Of a stretch of DNA of 5,153 bases, positions 1 through 5,153 are shown piece by piece. Numbering within the stretch: the stretch's first letter is position 1; each line of letters opens with the position of its first letter. Both the position numbers and the translations under genes were made by a program. The DNA comes from Acidobacteriota bacterium (lineage in GTDB: Bacteria; Acidobacteriota; Vicinamibacteria; Vicinamibacterales; UBA2999). The stretch lies in assembly GCA_013140955.1 (NCBI GenBank), contig JABFRY010000463.1:1-5153 (forward strand). Reading direction: 5' to 3'. The notes beneath the pieces were generated by a model that searched no databases, had not been told where the DNA came from, and saw nothing but the letters and a program-made list of their open reading frames with translations.

Positions 1-660
1 GTGCTCGCCGAGCAGGCCGCGGGTCGCCGCGACCTGCGCCTGCTCGACTGCGGCTGCGGCACAGGGGTCAACCTGCCGTTGCTGCGGCCGTTCGGACAGG
101 TCTATGCGTTCGACCTGTCGGCCGTGGGCCTGCGGCATGCGGCGGCCCCCGGCGCCTGCCTGGCGCGCGCGAGCGTGCTCGACATCCCCTTCAGGGACGG
201 GGCGTTCGACATGGTGGTGTCGTTCGACGTGCTGCAGTCGGTGCCCGATGCGGCGCGCGCCGTGCGCGAGATGGGGCGGGTGCTGCGGCCGGGTGGCACG
301 CTCGTGCTGTCGGCGTCGGCGCTCGAGATCCTGCGCGGCGATCACGCCGAGATCTGGCAGGAGGTGCGCCGCTACACGCCGCGATCCCTGGGACGGCTGG
401 CCGAGGGAGCCGGGCTCCACGTGATCCGGGCGCGGTTCCTCTTCGCCACGCTCTTCCCGCTGCTGCTGGCCAACCGCCTGATGCAGCGGATGACGCGGCC
501 GTTTCGCCGTGTCGCACAGGACGGTGAGATGGACGTGCCGCCTGCCGTGGTCAACGAGGCGCTGGTGACCGCGCTGGGCTGGGAGGCCGCCCTCGCGCGG
601 CACCTGCCCATGCCCGTTGGCAGCTCCGTGCTGGTGGTGGCCCGCAAGTCGCTCGCCTGA
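1..660 (+). CDS. Class I SAM-dependent methyltransferase, probably 5'-truncated
   Basis: This is a Rossmann-fold methyltransferase (Methyltransf_11/25 type) that would transfer a methyl group from S-adenosylmethionine to an unidentified small molecule or lipid-linked acceptor. Visible in the 219 residues: motif I DCGCGTG at 16-22, which binds SAM; an acidic residue at the end of strand 2 (AFD, Asp38); motif II around VLDIPF 59-64 and FDMVVSFDVL 69-78; and the post-II loop VLRPGG at 94-99. The C-terminal half has RRYTP at 123-127, a hydrophobic helix at about 146-158 and a closing MPVGSSVLVVARK. I recall this pattern from methyltransferases found beside polyprenol-phosphate glycosyltransferases, so a membrane-lipid or glycan role is possible but not shown. 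Motif I sits only about 15 residues from the GTG at position 1, whereas relatives usually have some 30-40 residues before it, so the true start probably lies upstream of the window. The stop is TGA at 658-660. It converges on the barrel gene. Confidence 0.88.
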   Translation: MLAEQAAGRRDLRLLDCGCGTGVNLPLLRPFGQVYAFDLSAVGLRHAAAPGACLARASVLDIPFRDGAFDMVVSFDVLQSVPDAARAVREMGRVLRPGGTLVLSASALEILRGDHAEIWQEVRRYTPRSLGRLAEGAGLHVIRARFLFATLFPLLLANRLMQRMTRPFRRVAQDGEMDVPPAVVNEALVTALGWEAALARHLPMPVGSSVLVVARKSLA

Positions 661-718
661 GGGCAGGGATGCGCTCCGCCGCCCTGGCCCATGGTCTGAC
701 GTCAGGCGTGACGCGGGC
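661..718. other. Convergent intergenic gap, no clear terminator
   Basis: These 58 bases separate the stop codons of two converging genes, where a bidirectional terminator would be expected. An imperfect hairpin can be drawn: GGGCAGGG at 661-668 with CCCTGGCCC at 682-690, eight pairs with one bulged G and a 13-nt loop. A second small stem pairs CGTCA 700-704 with TGACG 709-713. A 10-bp palindrome, CTGACGTCAG, lies at 696-705. Neither hairpin is followed by a T-tract on either strand, so none qualifies as a standard intrinsic terminator. In GC-rich genomes short stems like these arise easily by chance. Confidence 0.3.
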
Positions 719-1528
719 CTAGAAGCGCAGCAGGCCGCCCACGTAGTAGCCCTTCATCTTCAGGTTGCCCCGGTCTTCGTCCACCACGTAGTCGGCCGAC
801 ATGTTGCGGTAGCCCCCCTGCACGCCCAGGTTCCTGCCCAGGTGGAGGGTCGCGTAGACGTCGAAGTCCTTCACCGAGGCATCCGCGTCGTCGTAGATCC
901 AGTCGGGCACCTTGAAGCCGCTGAACTCGGCCGTGAGCGAGAAGGAGTCGGCCAGGTAGCCCCGGGCAATGAAGCCCACCGTGGGTACCGGCGCCCGGGC
1001 CTCGGCCGCGGCCGAGCCGCGCGGACTGGAGATGAGCGCGTCGATGCGGTGGTACTGCAGGTCCACGAGCGCGCCGATGAAGCCGCTCGACCCGGAGGCG
1101 ACATCCATCTCGTAACCGAACCGCCAGAAGTCCCAGTCGAGTTCAGCATGGGTGGGCTCGCCGATCGTGAACGTCTGGCCGCTGAACGAGAGCGTGCGCT
1201 CGATGACCGCGTCGGCGTCGTACCGGATCGGGACCCGCGCCACCCGGATCTTGTGCCGCTGGCTGGGCTTCACCTCGGCGCGCAGCTCCCGGAAGCGGAC
1301 CTTCTCGATGCCGAACTCGCTGATCAGGTTGATATCGGTGCCGGGCACGACGCTCCCGTCGGCGGCGATGCTGATCTCCGGCGTCGGGGTCCAGAGCCGG
1401 AGCCCGACCTCGACCCGGTAGTCCTCCGCCGGGACGACGGGGCTCGGGATGTTGAACTGCGCGGCGGCCGGTGCGGCCCAGGCCAGCCAGAGGAGTCCGA
1501 AGAGGGCTGAGGTCAGTGGTATGCGCAT
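719..1528 (-). CDS. Outer-membrane beta-barrel protein, function unknown
   Basis: A 269-residue secreted protein predicted to sit in the outer membrane. Residues 1-23 form a Sec signal peptide: Arg2, a hydrophobic core LFGLLWLAW, then the signal peptidase I site A-A-A before Gln24. The mature part is rich in alternating hydrophobic/polar stretches separated by Gly, Asp and Asn turns (for example YRVEVGLRLW near the start and YYVGGLLRF at the end). It ends in Phe269, the classical C-terminal signal recognised by the BAM machinery. The mature length of about 246 residues fits a small barrel of roughly 8-12 strands. I do not recognise a named family; resemblance to OmpW-type or general outer-membrane beta-barrel families is only structural. 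The frame stays open far upstream, but only the ATG at 1528 gives a proper signal peptide, which decides the start. No Shine-Dalgarno sequence precedes it. It is divergent from the ABC exporter and convergent with the methyltransferase; no functional link to either is demonstrated. Confidence 0.87.
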   Translation of the reverse strand: MRIPLTSALFGLLWLAWAAPAAAQFNIPSPVVPAEDYRVEVGLRLWTPTPEISIAADGSVVPGTDINLISEFGIEKVRFRELRAEVKPSQRHKIRVARVPIRYDADAVIERTLSFSGQTFTIGEPTHAELDWDFWRFGYEMDVASGSSGFIGALVDLQYHRIDALISSPRGSAAAEARAPVPTVGFIARGYLADSFSLTAEFSGFKVPDWIYDDADASVKDFDVYATLHLGRNLGVQGGYRNMSADYVVDEDRGNLKMKGYYVGGLLRF

Positions 1529-1562
1529 GGAGGGTGTATCGGAACAGGCGGGGATGCGCAGT

Positions 1563-1568
1563 AGTGTA
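1563..1568 (-). promoter_or_regulatory. Candidate -10 box of the barrel gene
   Basis: Read on the minus strand this is TACACT, four of six matches to TATAAT including the conserved A and final T. It would start transcription about 27-30 bases before the ATG at 1528, giving a short leader that has no Shine-Dalgarno sequence. An alternative is GATACA (1535-1540, minus strand), a poorer match that sits at exactly -12 to -7 from the ATG, which would make this gene leaderless too. The sequence alone does not decide between them, and neither has a recognisable -35 box. Confidence 0.3.
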
Positions 1569-1581
1569 AACCACCCGCAGC

Positions 1582-1591
1582 CGGCGCGCCG
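1582..1591. repeat. 10-bp perfect palindrome in the divergent promoter
   Basis: CGGCGCGCCG reads the same on both strands. It lies 28-37 bases before the transporter start codon, about where a -35 element would fall, and so is placed where a bound protein could affect that promoter. It consists only of G and C, so in this genome a chance origin is quite likely and I claim no regulator. Confidence 0.2.
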
Positions 1592-1606
1592 CCCGGAGGC
1601 ACCCGA

Positions 1607-1612
1607 TATACT
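1607..1612 (+). promoter_or_regulatory. Candidate -10 box, leaderless promoter of ABC operon
   Basis: TATACT matches the TATAAT consensus at five of six positions, with the key A at position 2 and T at position 6. Six bases (GCGGGG) separate it from the ATG at 1619, so the hexamer spans -12 to -7 relative to the A of the start codon. That is exactly the spacing of a sigma-70-type -10 box when transcription begins at the start codon itself. The only Shine-Dalgarno-like sequence, GGAGG at 1595-1599, lies 19 bases from the ATG and upstream of the box, so it would not be in the mRNA. A leaderless transcript is therefore inferred. No -35 match is visible. Confidence 0.5.
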
Positions 1613-1618
1613 GCGGGG

Positions 1619-3382
1619 ATGTCGCCTGCGCGCCAGCTCCTGGGCTATGTGCTGCGCTACCGGCGCCCCTACCTGCTCGGCTTCGTCTTCGTTGTCGGCG
1701 CCACCGCGCTCACCCTCGCCGGGCCCTGGGTGCTGCGCCATGCCATCGACGAACTGGCCACGGAGCTGACGGCGGGCCGGGCCTTCCGCTACGCCCTCCT
1801 GCTGTTCGGGCTGGCCCTGGCGGCCGGCGTGTTCCGCTTCCTCATGCGCTGGGTGTTGATGACGGCCTCCCGCGACATCGAGTTCGACCTGCGCAACGAC
1901 TTCTTCGCACGCCTGCAGCAGCTGGACCTCGACTACTTCACGCGCCACCGGACGGGCGAGCTCATGTCGCGGGCCACCAACGACCTGTCCGCGGTGCGCA
2001 TGCTGGTGGGACCGGCGGTGATGTACACCGCCTCGACCGCCCTCACGTTCGTGGTGGCCATCGGGTTGATGCTGTCCATCAACCCGCGGCTGACGCTCAT
2101 CGCCCTGATCCCGCTGCCGCTCGTGTCGGTGGCGGTGCGCGGATTCGGCGCGGCCATCCACCGGCGATTCGACCGCATCCAGGCGCAGCTGGCCGAGATC
2201 AGCGCGCTGGCGCAGGAGGAGATGTCGGGCGTGCGGGTGGTGCGGGCCTACGGCCAGGAGGCCTTCGAGACGGAGCGGTTTCGCCAGGCCAACCAGGAGT
2301 ACCTGACCCGCAACCGTGCGCTCATTGCCCTGCAGGGCCTGTTCTTTCCGAGCATGGGCCTGCTGATGGGCGTGGGCGCGCTGCTCGTGCTGTGGCTGGG
2401 CGCCCGCGACGTGGTGACGGGCCGGATGACGGTGGGCGAGCTCGTTGCGTTCAACGCGTACCTGGTCATGCTGGCCTGGCCGATGATCGCCTTCGGCTGG
2501 GTGACGAACCTGCTGCAGCGGGGGATGGCCTCGTGGCAGCGCATGCTGGACGTGATGCGTGCCGAGCCCGGCGTCTCGGACCGCCTCGTCGAGGGTCCCG
2601 CCGGGGCAGCGGCCGACGGCGCCTGGACCCCACGTGGGGCGATCGAGTTCCGGCACCTGACGTTCGCGTACGACGGGCGCACCGTACTCGACGACGTCTC
2701 GGCGGTGCTGCCGGCCGGGTCCACCACCGCCATCGTCGGGGCGACCGGGTCGGGCAAGTCCACGCTGCTGCGCATGCTGCCGCGCCTGATCGATCCACCC
2801 GAGGGCACCGTGTTCATCGACGGCCTCGACGTGCGGCACCTGCCGCTCGCCGTGCTCCGCCGGGCGATCGGGTTCGTGCCGCAGGAGCCGTTCCTCTTCG
2901 GTGCCACTGTCGGCGAAAACGTGGCGTTCGGCGTGCCGGAGGCGGACACCACCGGCGAGAGGGTCATGCGTGCGGCGGCGGTGGCGCGCCTCGATGCGGA
3001 CGTCGCCGCGTTTCCGCGCGGCTACGACACGGTGGTCGGCGAGCGCGGCATCACGCTGTCTGGCGGCCAGAAGCAGCGCACGGCCATCGCACGGGCGGTG
3101 GCGGTGGATCCGCGCATCCTGGTGCTCGACGACGCACTGTCGGCGGTGGACACCTCCACCGAGGACGAGATCCTGCGGCGGCTGTCGGACGTGATGCGGA
3201 CCCGCACCTCGATCCTCGTCTCGCACCGTGTGTCCACCGTGCGGCACGCGGACCAGATCCTCGTGCTGCAGGAGGGGCGCATCGTGGAACGGGGGACGCA
3301 CGCCTCGCTGCTGGCCGACAGCGGCATCTACGCCGGACTCCACCGCACCCAGCTCCTCGAAGAGGAGCTGGCGGCGTCATGA
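1619..3382 (+). CDS. ABC exporter half-transporter, MdlA-like (degenerate-site subunit)
   Basis: A 587-residue type IV ABC exporter subunit with an N-terminal membrane domain fused to an ATPase domain, the usual length for the family. Six membrane segments are visible at about 18-39, 57-80, 132-153, 157-174, 238-261 and 273-297. The cytosolic stretch after segment 2 contains RHRTGELMSRATND (109-122), which closely resembles E. coli MdlA as I recall it. The ATPase domain has the A-loop Tyr351, Walker A GATGSGKST 374-382 (Lys380), Q-loop Gln422, signature LSGGQ 480-484, Walker B ending in D504-D505, and H-loop His536. Asp505 replaces the usual catalytic Glu, as in the DDALSAVD motif of MdlA and YheI. 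It should pair with the next gene product in the inner membrane to export a hydrophobic compound, drug or lipid; the substrate cannot be told from sequence. The ATG at 1619 has no in-frame start just upstream and is probably leaderless. It overlaps the next gene by four bases. Confidence 0.95.
   Translation: MSPARQLLGYVLRYRRPYLLGFVFVVGATALTLAGPWVLRHAIDELATELTAGRAFRYALLLFGLALAAGVFRFLMRWVLMTASRDIEFDLRNDFFARLQQLDLDYFTRHRTGELMSRATNDLSAVRMLVGPAVMYTASTALTFVVAIGLMLSINPRLTLIALIPLPLVSVAVRGFGAAIHRRFDRIQAQLAEISALAQEEMSGVRVVRAYGQEAFETERFRQANQEYLTRNRALIALQGLFFPSMGLLMGVGALLVLWLGARDVVTGRMTVGELVAFNAYLVMLAWPMIAFGWVTNLLQRGMASWQRMLDVMRAEPGVSDRLVEGPAGAAADGAWTPRGAIEFRHLTFAYDGRTVLDDVSAVLPAGSTTAIVGATGSGKSTLLRMLPRLIDPPEGTVFIDGLDVRHLPLAVLRRAIGFVPQEPFLFGATVGENVAFGVPEADTTGERVMRAAAVARLDADVAAFPRGYDTVVGERGITLSGGQKQRTAIARAVAVDPRILVLDDALSAVDTSTEDEILRRLSDVMRTRTSILVSHRVSTVRHADQILVLQEGRIVERGTHASLLADSGIYAGLHRTQLLEEELAAS
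3349..3371 (+). promoter_or_regulatory. Hairpin burying the ribosome-binding site of the second ABC gene
   Basis: CCAGCTCCTC (3349-3358) and GAGGAGCTGG (3362-3371) are perfect reverse complements, ten pairs around the 3-nt loop GAA. The 3' arm contains the only Shine-Dalgarno-like sequence before the ATG at 3379. In mRNA this stem would hide that site until a ribosome finishing the upstream gene opens it, because the stem is still inside that gene's coding region (codons for QLLEEEL). The structure is seen directly in the sequence; the coupling role is inferred. Confidence 0.55.
3362..3367 (+). promoter_or_regulatory. Shine-Dalgarno-like site for the second ABC gene
   Basis: GAGGAG lies 11 bases before the ATG at 3379, slightly farther than the optimum, and inside the last codons of the upstream gene. 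It supports 3379 as the start. It is fully contained in the 3' arm of the hairpin at 3349-3371. Confidence 0.5.
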
Positions 3383-5153
3383 CGGCGCACGAGGAGGAGG
3401 CGCTCGGCCGGGCCTACGACGCTCGCCTGATGCGGCGGCTGGTCGGCTACCTCCGGCCCTACGGCGGGCGTGTGGCGCTGGCCGTGGCGGCCATCGTGGG
3501 CCACTCGGTGCTGCAGCTGGTGCCGCCGCTGCTGACCCGCATCGTCATCGACGACTACATCCCCGCCGGCGACCTGTCGGGGCTGGCAGGGGTGGCCGCG
3601 CTCTACCTGGGGACGATCGTGGCCTCGTTCGGCCTGGAGTTCGCGCAGACGTGGCAGATGCAGTCCACGGGGCAGCTGGTGATGTTCGACCTCCGCATGG
3701 AGATCCACGATCACCTGCAGCGGCTCGACCTCCGCTTTCACGACCGGAACCCGGTGGGCCGGCTGATGACGCGTCTGACCACCGACGTGGACGTGATCAA
3801 CGAGCTGTTCACCTCGGGGTCCGTGGCGGTGTTCGGCGACCTGTTCACCCTGGTGGGCATCCTGGGCGTCCTGCTGTGGATGGACTGGCGCCTGGCGGCC
3901 CTGGTGGTGGCGACCGTCCCGCTCATCGTCGTGGTGGCGCAGTGGTTCCGCGTGCACGTCCGGGAGTCGTACCGCACCGTGCGCGCGCGGATCGCCCGGA
4001 TCAACGCGTTCCTGCAGGAGCGGATCACCGGCATGGCGACGGTGCACCTGTTCGGCCGGGAGGGACGCGACTACCAGGCGTTCGACGACATCAATCGCCA
4101 GCACCGCGACGCCAACGTGCAGTCACTCTTCTACTACGCCGTCTTCTTCCCGGCCATCGAGCTGGTGAGCGCGCTGTCGGCGTCGCTCATCATCTGGTTC
4201 GGCAGCGGCTGGGTGCTGGACGATGCGCTGACGCTGGGGTCGCTCGTCGCCTTCCTGCAGTACTCGCAGCGGTTCTTCCGCCCGATTGCCGACATGTCGG
4301 AGAAGTTCAACACGCTGCAGGGCGCGATGGCCTCGTCGGAACGGATCTTCGGCCTGCTCGACACGCCGGTCCACATACTGTCGCCAACGGCACCGTCTTC
4401 AGCGGGACCGTCTTCAGCAGCACCGTCTTCAGCAGCACCGTCTTCAGCAGCACTGTCACCGGCGGCACTGTCACCGGCGGCACTGTCACCGGCGGCACTG
4501 TCACCGGCGGCACCGCTTTCAGCGGTGCCGCCTTCAGCGGTGCCGCCTTCAGCGGTGCCGGCGCCGCGCGCGGCAGGCGCGGCGGCCATTGCCTTCGAAG
4601 GTGTGACGTTCGGCTACCTGGAGCACGAGCCGGTCCTGCACGACATCTCGTTTCGCATCGAGCCCGGTCAGCGCATCGGCCTGGTGGGAGCCACCGGATC
4701 GGGCAAGACGACGATCGTGAACCTACTGCTGCGGTTCTACGACGTGCAGGCCGGACGGATCACGATCGGCGGCGTGGACGTGCGGGAGATGTCGCTGCCG
4801 GAGCTTCGCCGGCAGTTCGCGCTCGTCCTCCAGGACGTGCACCTGTTCTCGGGCACGATCGCCGGGAACATCCGGCTGGGCGAGACCGGGATCGACGATG
4901 CGGCGGTTCGCCGGGCCGCCGAGGCGGTGCATGCGGCCGCGTTCATCGACCGCCTGCCGGGAGGGATGGCGGCTCCCGTGGCGGAGCGGGGCGCGACCCT
5001 GTCGGTGGGACAGAAGCAGCTGCTGTCGCTGGCGCGGGCCCTAGCTTTCGACCGGCCGGTCCTGGTGCTCGACGAGGCGACGTCGAGCATCGACACCGAC
5101 ACCGAGCTGCTGATTCGGGACGCCCTGCGGACCGTGATGCGGGGACGGACGAC
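3379..5153 (+). CDS. ABC exporter half-transporter, MdlB-like, 3'-truncated by window
   Basis: The reading frame is open from the ATG at 3379 to the window end (591 codons seen), overlapping the upstream stop as ATGA. The N-terminus (LGRAYDARLMRRLVGYLRPY, 9-28) is typical of MdlB-type partners. Membrane segments lie at about 31-55, 68-90, 148-168, 172-190, 250-276 and 287-306. The ATPase domain shows A-loop Tyr413, Walker A GATGSGKTT 437-445 (Lys443), Q-loop Gln485, signature LSVGQ 541-545 and Walker B with D565 and catalytic Glu566, followed by SSID. The H-loop lies beyond the window. LSVGQ instead of LSGGQ also occurs in E. coli MdlB, as I recall it. The protein should dimerise with the product of 1619-3382; it provides the intact catalytic Glu. 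Its oddity is the linker: residues 338-392 are eleven five-residue Ala/Pro/Ser repeats between the membrane and ATPase domains, absent from ordinary relatives. The repeats keep the frame, so the gene appears functional. Confidence 0.94.
   Translation, partial: MTAHEEEALGRAYDARLMRRLVGYLRPYGGRVALAVAAIVGHSVLQLVPPLLTRIVIDDYIPAGDLSGLAGVAALYLGTIVASFGLEFAQTWQMQSTGQLVMFDLRMEIHDHLQRLDLRFHDRNPVGRLMTRLTTDVDVINELFTSGSVAVFGDLFTLVGILGVLLWMDWRLAALVVATVPLIVVVAQWFRVHVRESYRTVRARIARINAFLQERITGMATVHLFGREGRDYQAFDDINRQHRDANVQSLFYYAVFFPAIELVSALSASLIIWFGSGWVLDDALTLGSLVAFLQYSQRFFRPIADMSEKFNTLQGAMASSERIFGLLDTPVHILSPTAPSSAGPSSAAPSSAAPSSAALSPAALSPAALSPAALSPAAPLSAVPPSAVPPSAVPAPRAAGAAAIAFEGVTFGYLEHEPVLHDISFRIEPGQRIGLVGATGSGKTTIVNLLLRFYDVQAGRITIGGVDVREMSLPELRRQFALVLQDVHLFSGTIAGNIRLGETGIDDAAVRRAAEAVHAAAFIDRLPGGMAAPVAERGATLSVGQKQLLSLARALAFDRPVLVLDEATSSIDTDTELLIRDALRTVMRGRT
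4390..4554 (+). repeat. Eleven in-frame 15-bp tandem repeats in the MdlB-like linker
   Basis: Eleven complete 15-bp units run without spacers, followed by a partial unit (GTGCCG, 4555-4560). They fall into blocks. Units 1-4 (4390-4449) are GCACCGTCTTCAGCA or one- to two-base variants, encoding APSSA or GPSSA. Units 5-8 (4450-4509) are four identical copies of GCACTGTCACCGGCG, encoding ALSPA. Unit 9 (4510-4524) encodes APLSA. Units 10-11 (4525-4554) are identical copies of GTGCCGCCTTCAGCG, encoding VPPSA. Because the unit is a multiple of three, gain or loss of copies keeps the reading frame. The block structure implies at least two separate rounds of local duplication. The product is a flexible, probably disordered, Ala/Pro/Ser spacer. 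Confidence 0.95.
4506..4532 (+). repeat. Perfect 12-bp inverted repeat inside the tandem array
   Basis: GGCGGCACCGCT (4506-4517) and AGCGGTGCCGCC (4521-4532) are perfect reverse complements around the 3-nt loop TTC. The hairpin spans the junction between the ALSPA block and the VPPSA block and takes in the whole of the odd unit 9. A second stem follows at 4562-4569 with 4577-4584 (eight pairs, 7-nt loop), just past the array. Such structures could stall replication and promote repeat slippage, or slow translation between the two protein domains; both roles are inference. Confidence 0.7.

Larger units (their letters stand above)
1529..1618. promoter_or_regulatory. Divergent promoter region between barrel gene and ABC operon
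   Basis: This 90-bp gap must contain the start signals for both the leftward barrel gene and the rightward transporter operon. The A/T-rich patches within it stand out against the GC-rich surroundings: around 1535-1540, 1562-1570 and 1605-1612. Each can be read as a -10 element (listed separately). No good TTGACA-like -35 box lies 16-18 bp from any of them. A perfect 10-bp palindrome, CGGCGCGCCG, occupies 1582-1591 between the candidate promoters and could be a regulator site, although all-GC palindromes are common by chance at this base composition. Confidence 0.6.

Noticed and set aside
661..718. Intrinsic terminator between the converging genes
   Set aside because: Hairpins can be drawn but are imperfect or short, and no T-tract follows on either strand.
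617..1510. A 297-codon open frame on the plus strand
   Set aside because: It is antisense to the barrel gene, starts inside the methyltransferase gene and has no recognisable motif or signal; the minus-strand reading has a signal peptide and barrel features.
3128..3133. Asp in place of the catalytic Glu taken as a sign of an inactive pseudogene
   Set aside because: The change is standard for the MdlA/YheI side of heterodimeric exporters, and all other ATPase motifs are intact.
719..3343. An 874-codon open frame on the minus strand covering the barrel gene and most of the first ABC gene
   Set aside because: Only the last 269 codons are a real protein. The upstream 605 codons are antisense to a clear ABC transporter and give a His/Arg/Gln-rich sequence of low complexity, as expected when the opposite strand of GC-rich coding DNA lacks stops.
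3328..4104. A 258-codon open frame on the minus strand, and shorter ones at 4123-4589
   Set aside because: All lie antisense to the second ABC gene, whose motifs are unambiguous. The repetitive peptides read on the minus strand (for example AAGDS or PPVTV repeats) are shadows of the tandem repeat.
4390..4560. Possible CRISPR array
   Set aside because: The 15-bp units are contiguous with no spacers, are too short for CRISPR repeats and lie in frame within a coding gene.
4390..4560. Possible frameshift or break in the second ABC gene at the repeat
   Set aside because: I followed the frame codon by codon from 3379 to the window end; it stays open and the ATPase motifs resume in the same frame after the array.

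Overview
The window is strongly GC-rich on both strands, with G or C in most third codon positions. It reads as chromosomal DNA from a Gram-negative (diderm) bacterium, because it encodes a protein with a Sec signal peptide and a C-terminal phenylalanine beta-signal typical of outer-membrane barrels. A high-GC lineage such as Acidobacteriota (Vicinamibacteria-like) would fit the style of the genes, but this is a guess from gene content and not from a marker gene. There are no RNA genes, CRISPR arrays, insertion sequences or phage genes.

Layout: (1) positions 1-660, + strand, the 3' part of a class I SAM-dependent methyltransferase, probably cut at its N-terminus by the window edge. (2) 661-718, a short convergent intergenic gap without a convincing terminator. 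(3) 719-1528, - strand, a 269-residue outer-membrane beta-barrel protein of unknown function. (4) 1529-1618, a 90-bp divergent promoter region; a TATACT box lies exactly where a -10 element would sit if the transporter mRNA began at its own ATG. (5) 1619-3382, + strand, the first half of a heterodimeric ABC exporter (MdlA-like). (6) 3379 to the window end, + strand, the second half (MdlB-like), overlapping the first by ATGA and running off the window.

The two ABC half-transporters form a translationally coupled pair. Their nucleotide-binding domains carry complementary defects: Asp in place of the catalytic Glu in the first, LSVGQ in place of LSGGQ in the second. Together these predict one degenerate and one canonical ATP site, the arrangement known for heterodimeric exporters such as TmrAB, TM287/288, LmrCD and the MdlAB family.

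The most unusual features are (a) an in-frame array of eleven 15-bp tandem repeats that inserts about 55 Ala/Pro/Ser-rich residues into the linker between the membrane and ATPase domains of the MdlB-like subunit, (b) a perfect 10-bp, 3-nt-loop hairpin at the gene junction that buries the only Shine-Dalgarno-like sequence of the second gene, and (c) the probable leaderless start of the first transporter gene. I see no wholly new multi-gene system; the novelty here lies in architecture and regulation of an otherwise recognisable exporter operon.
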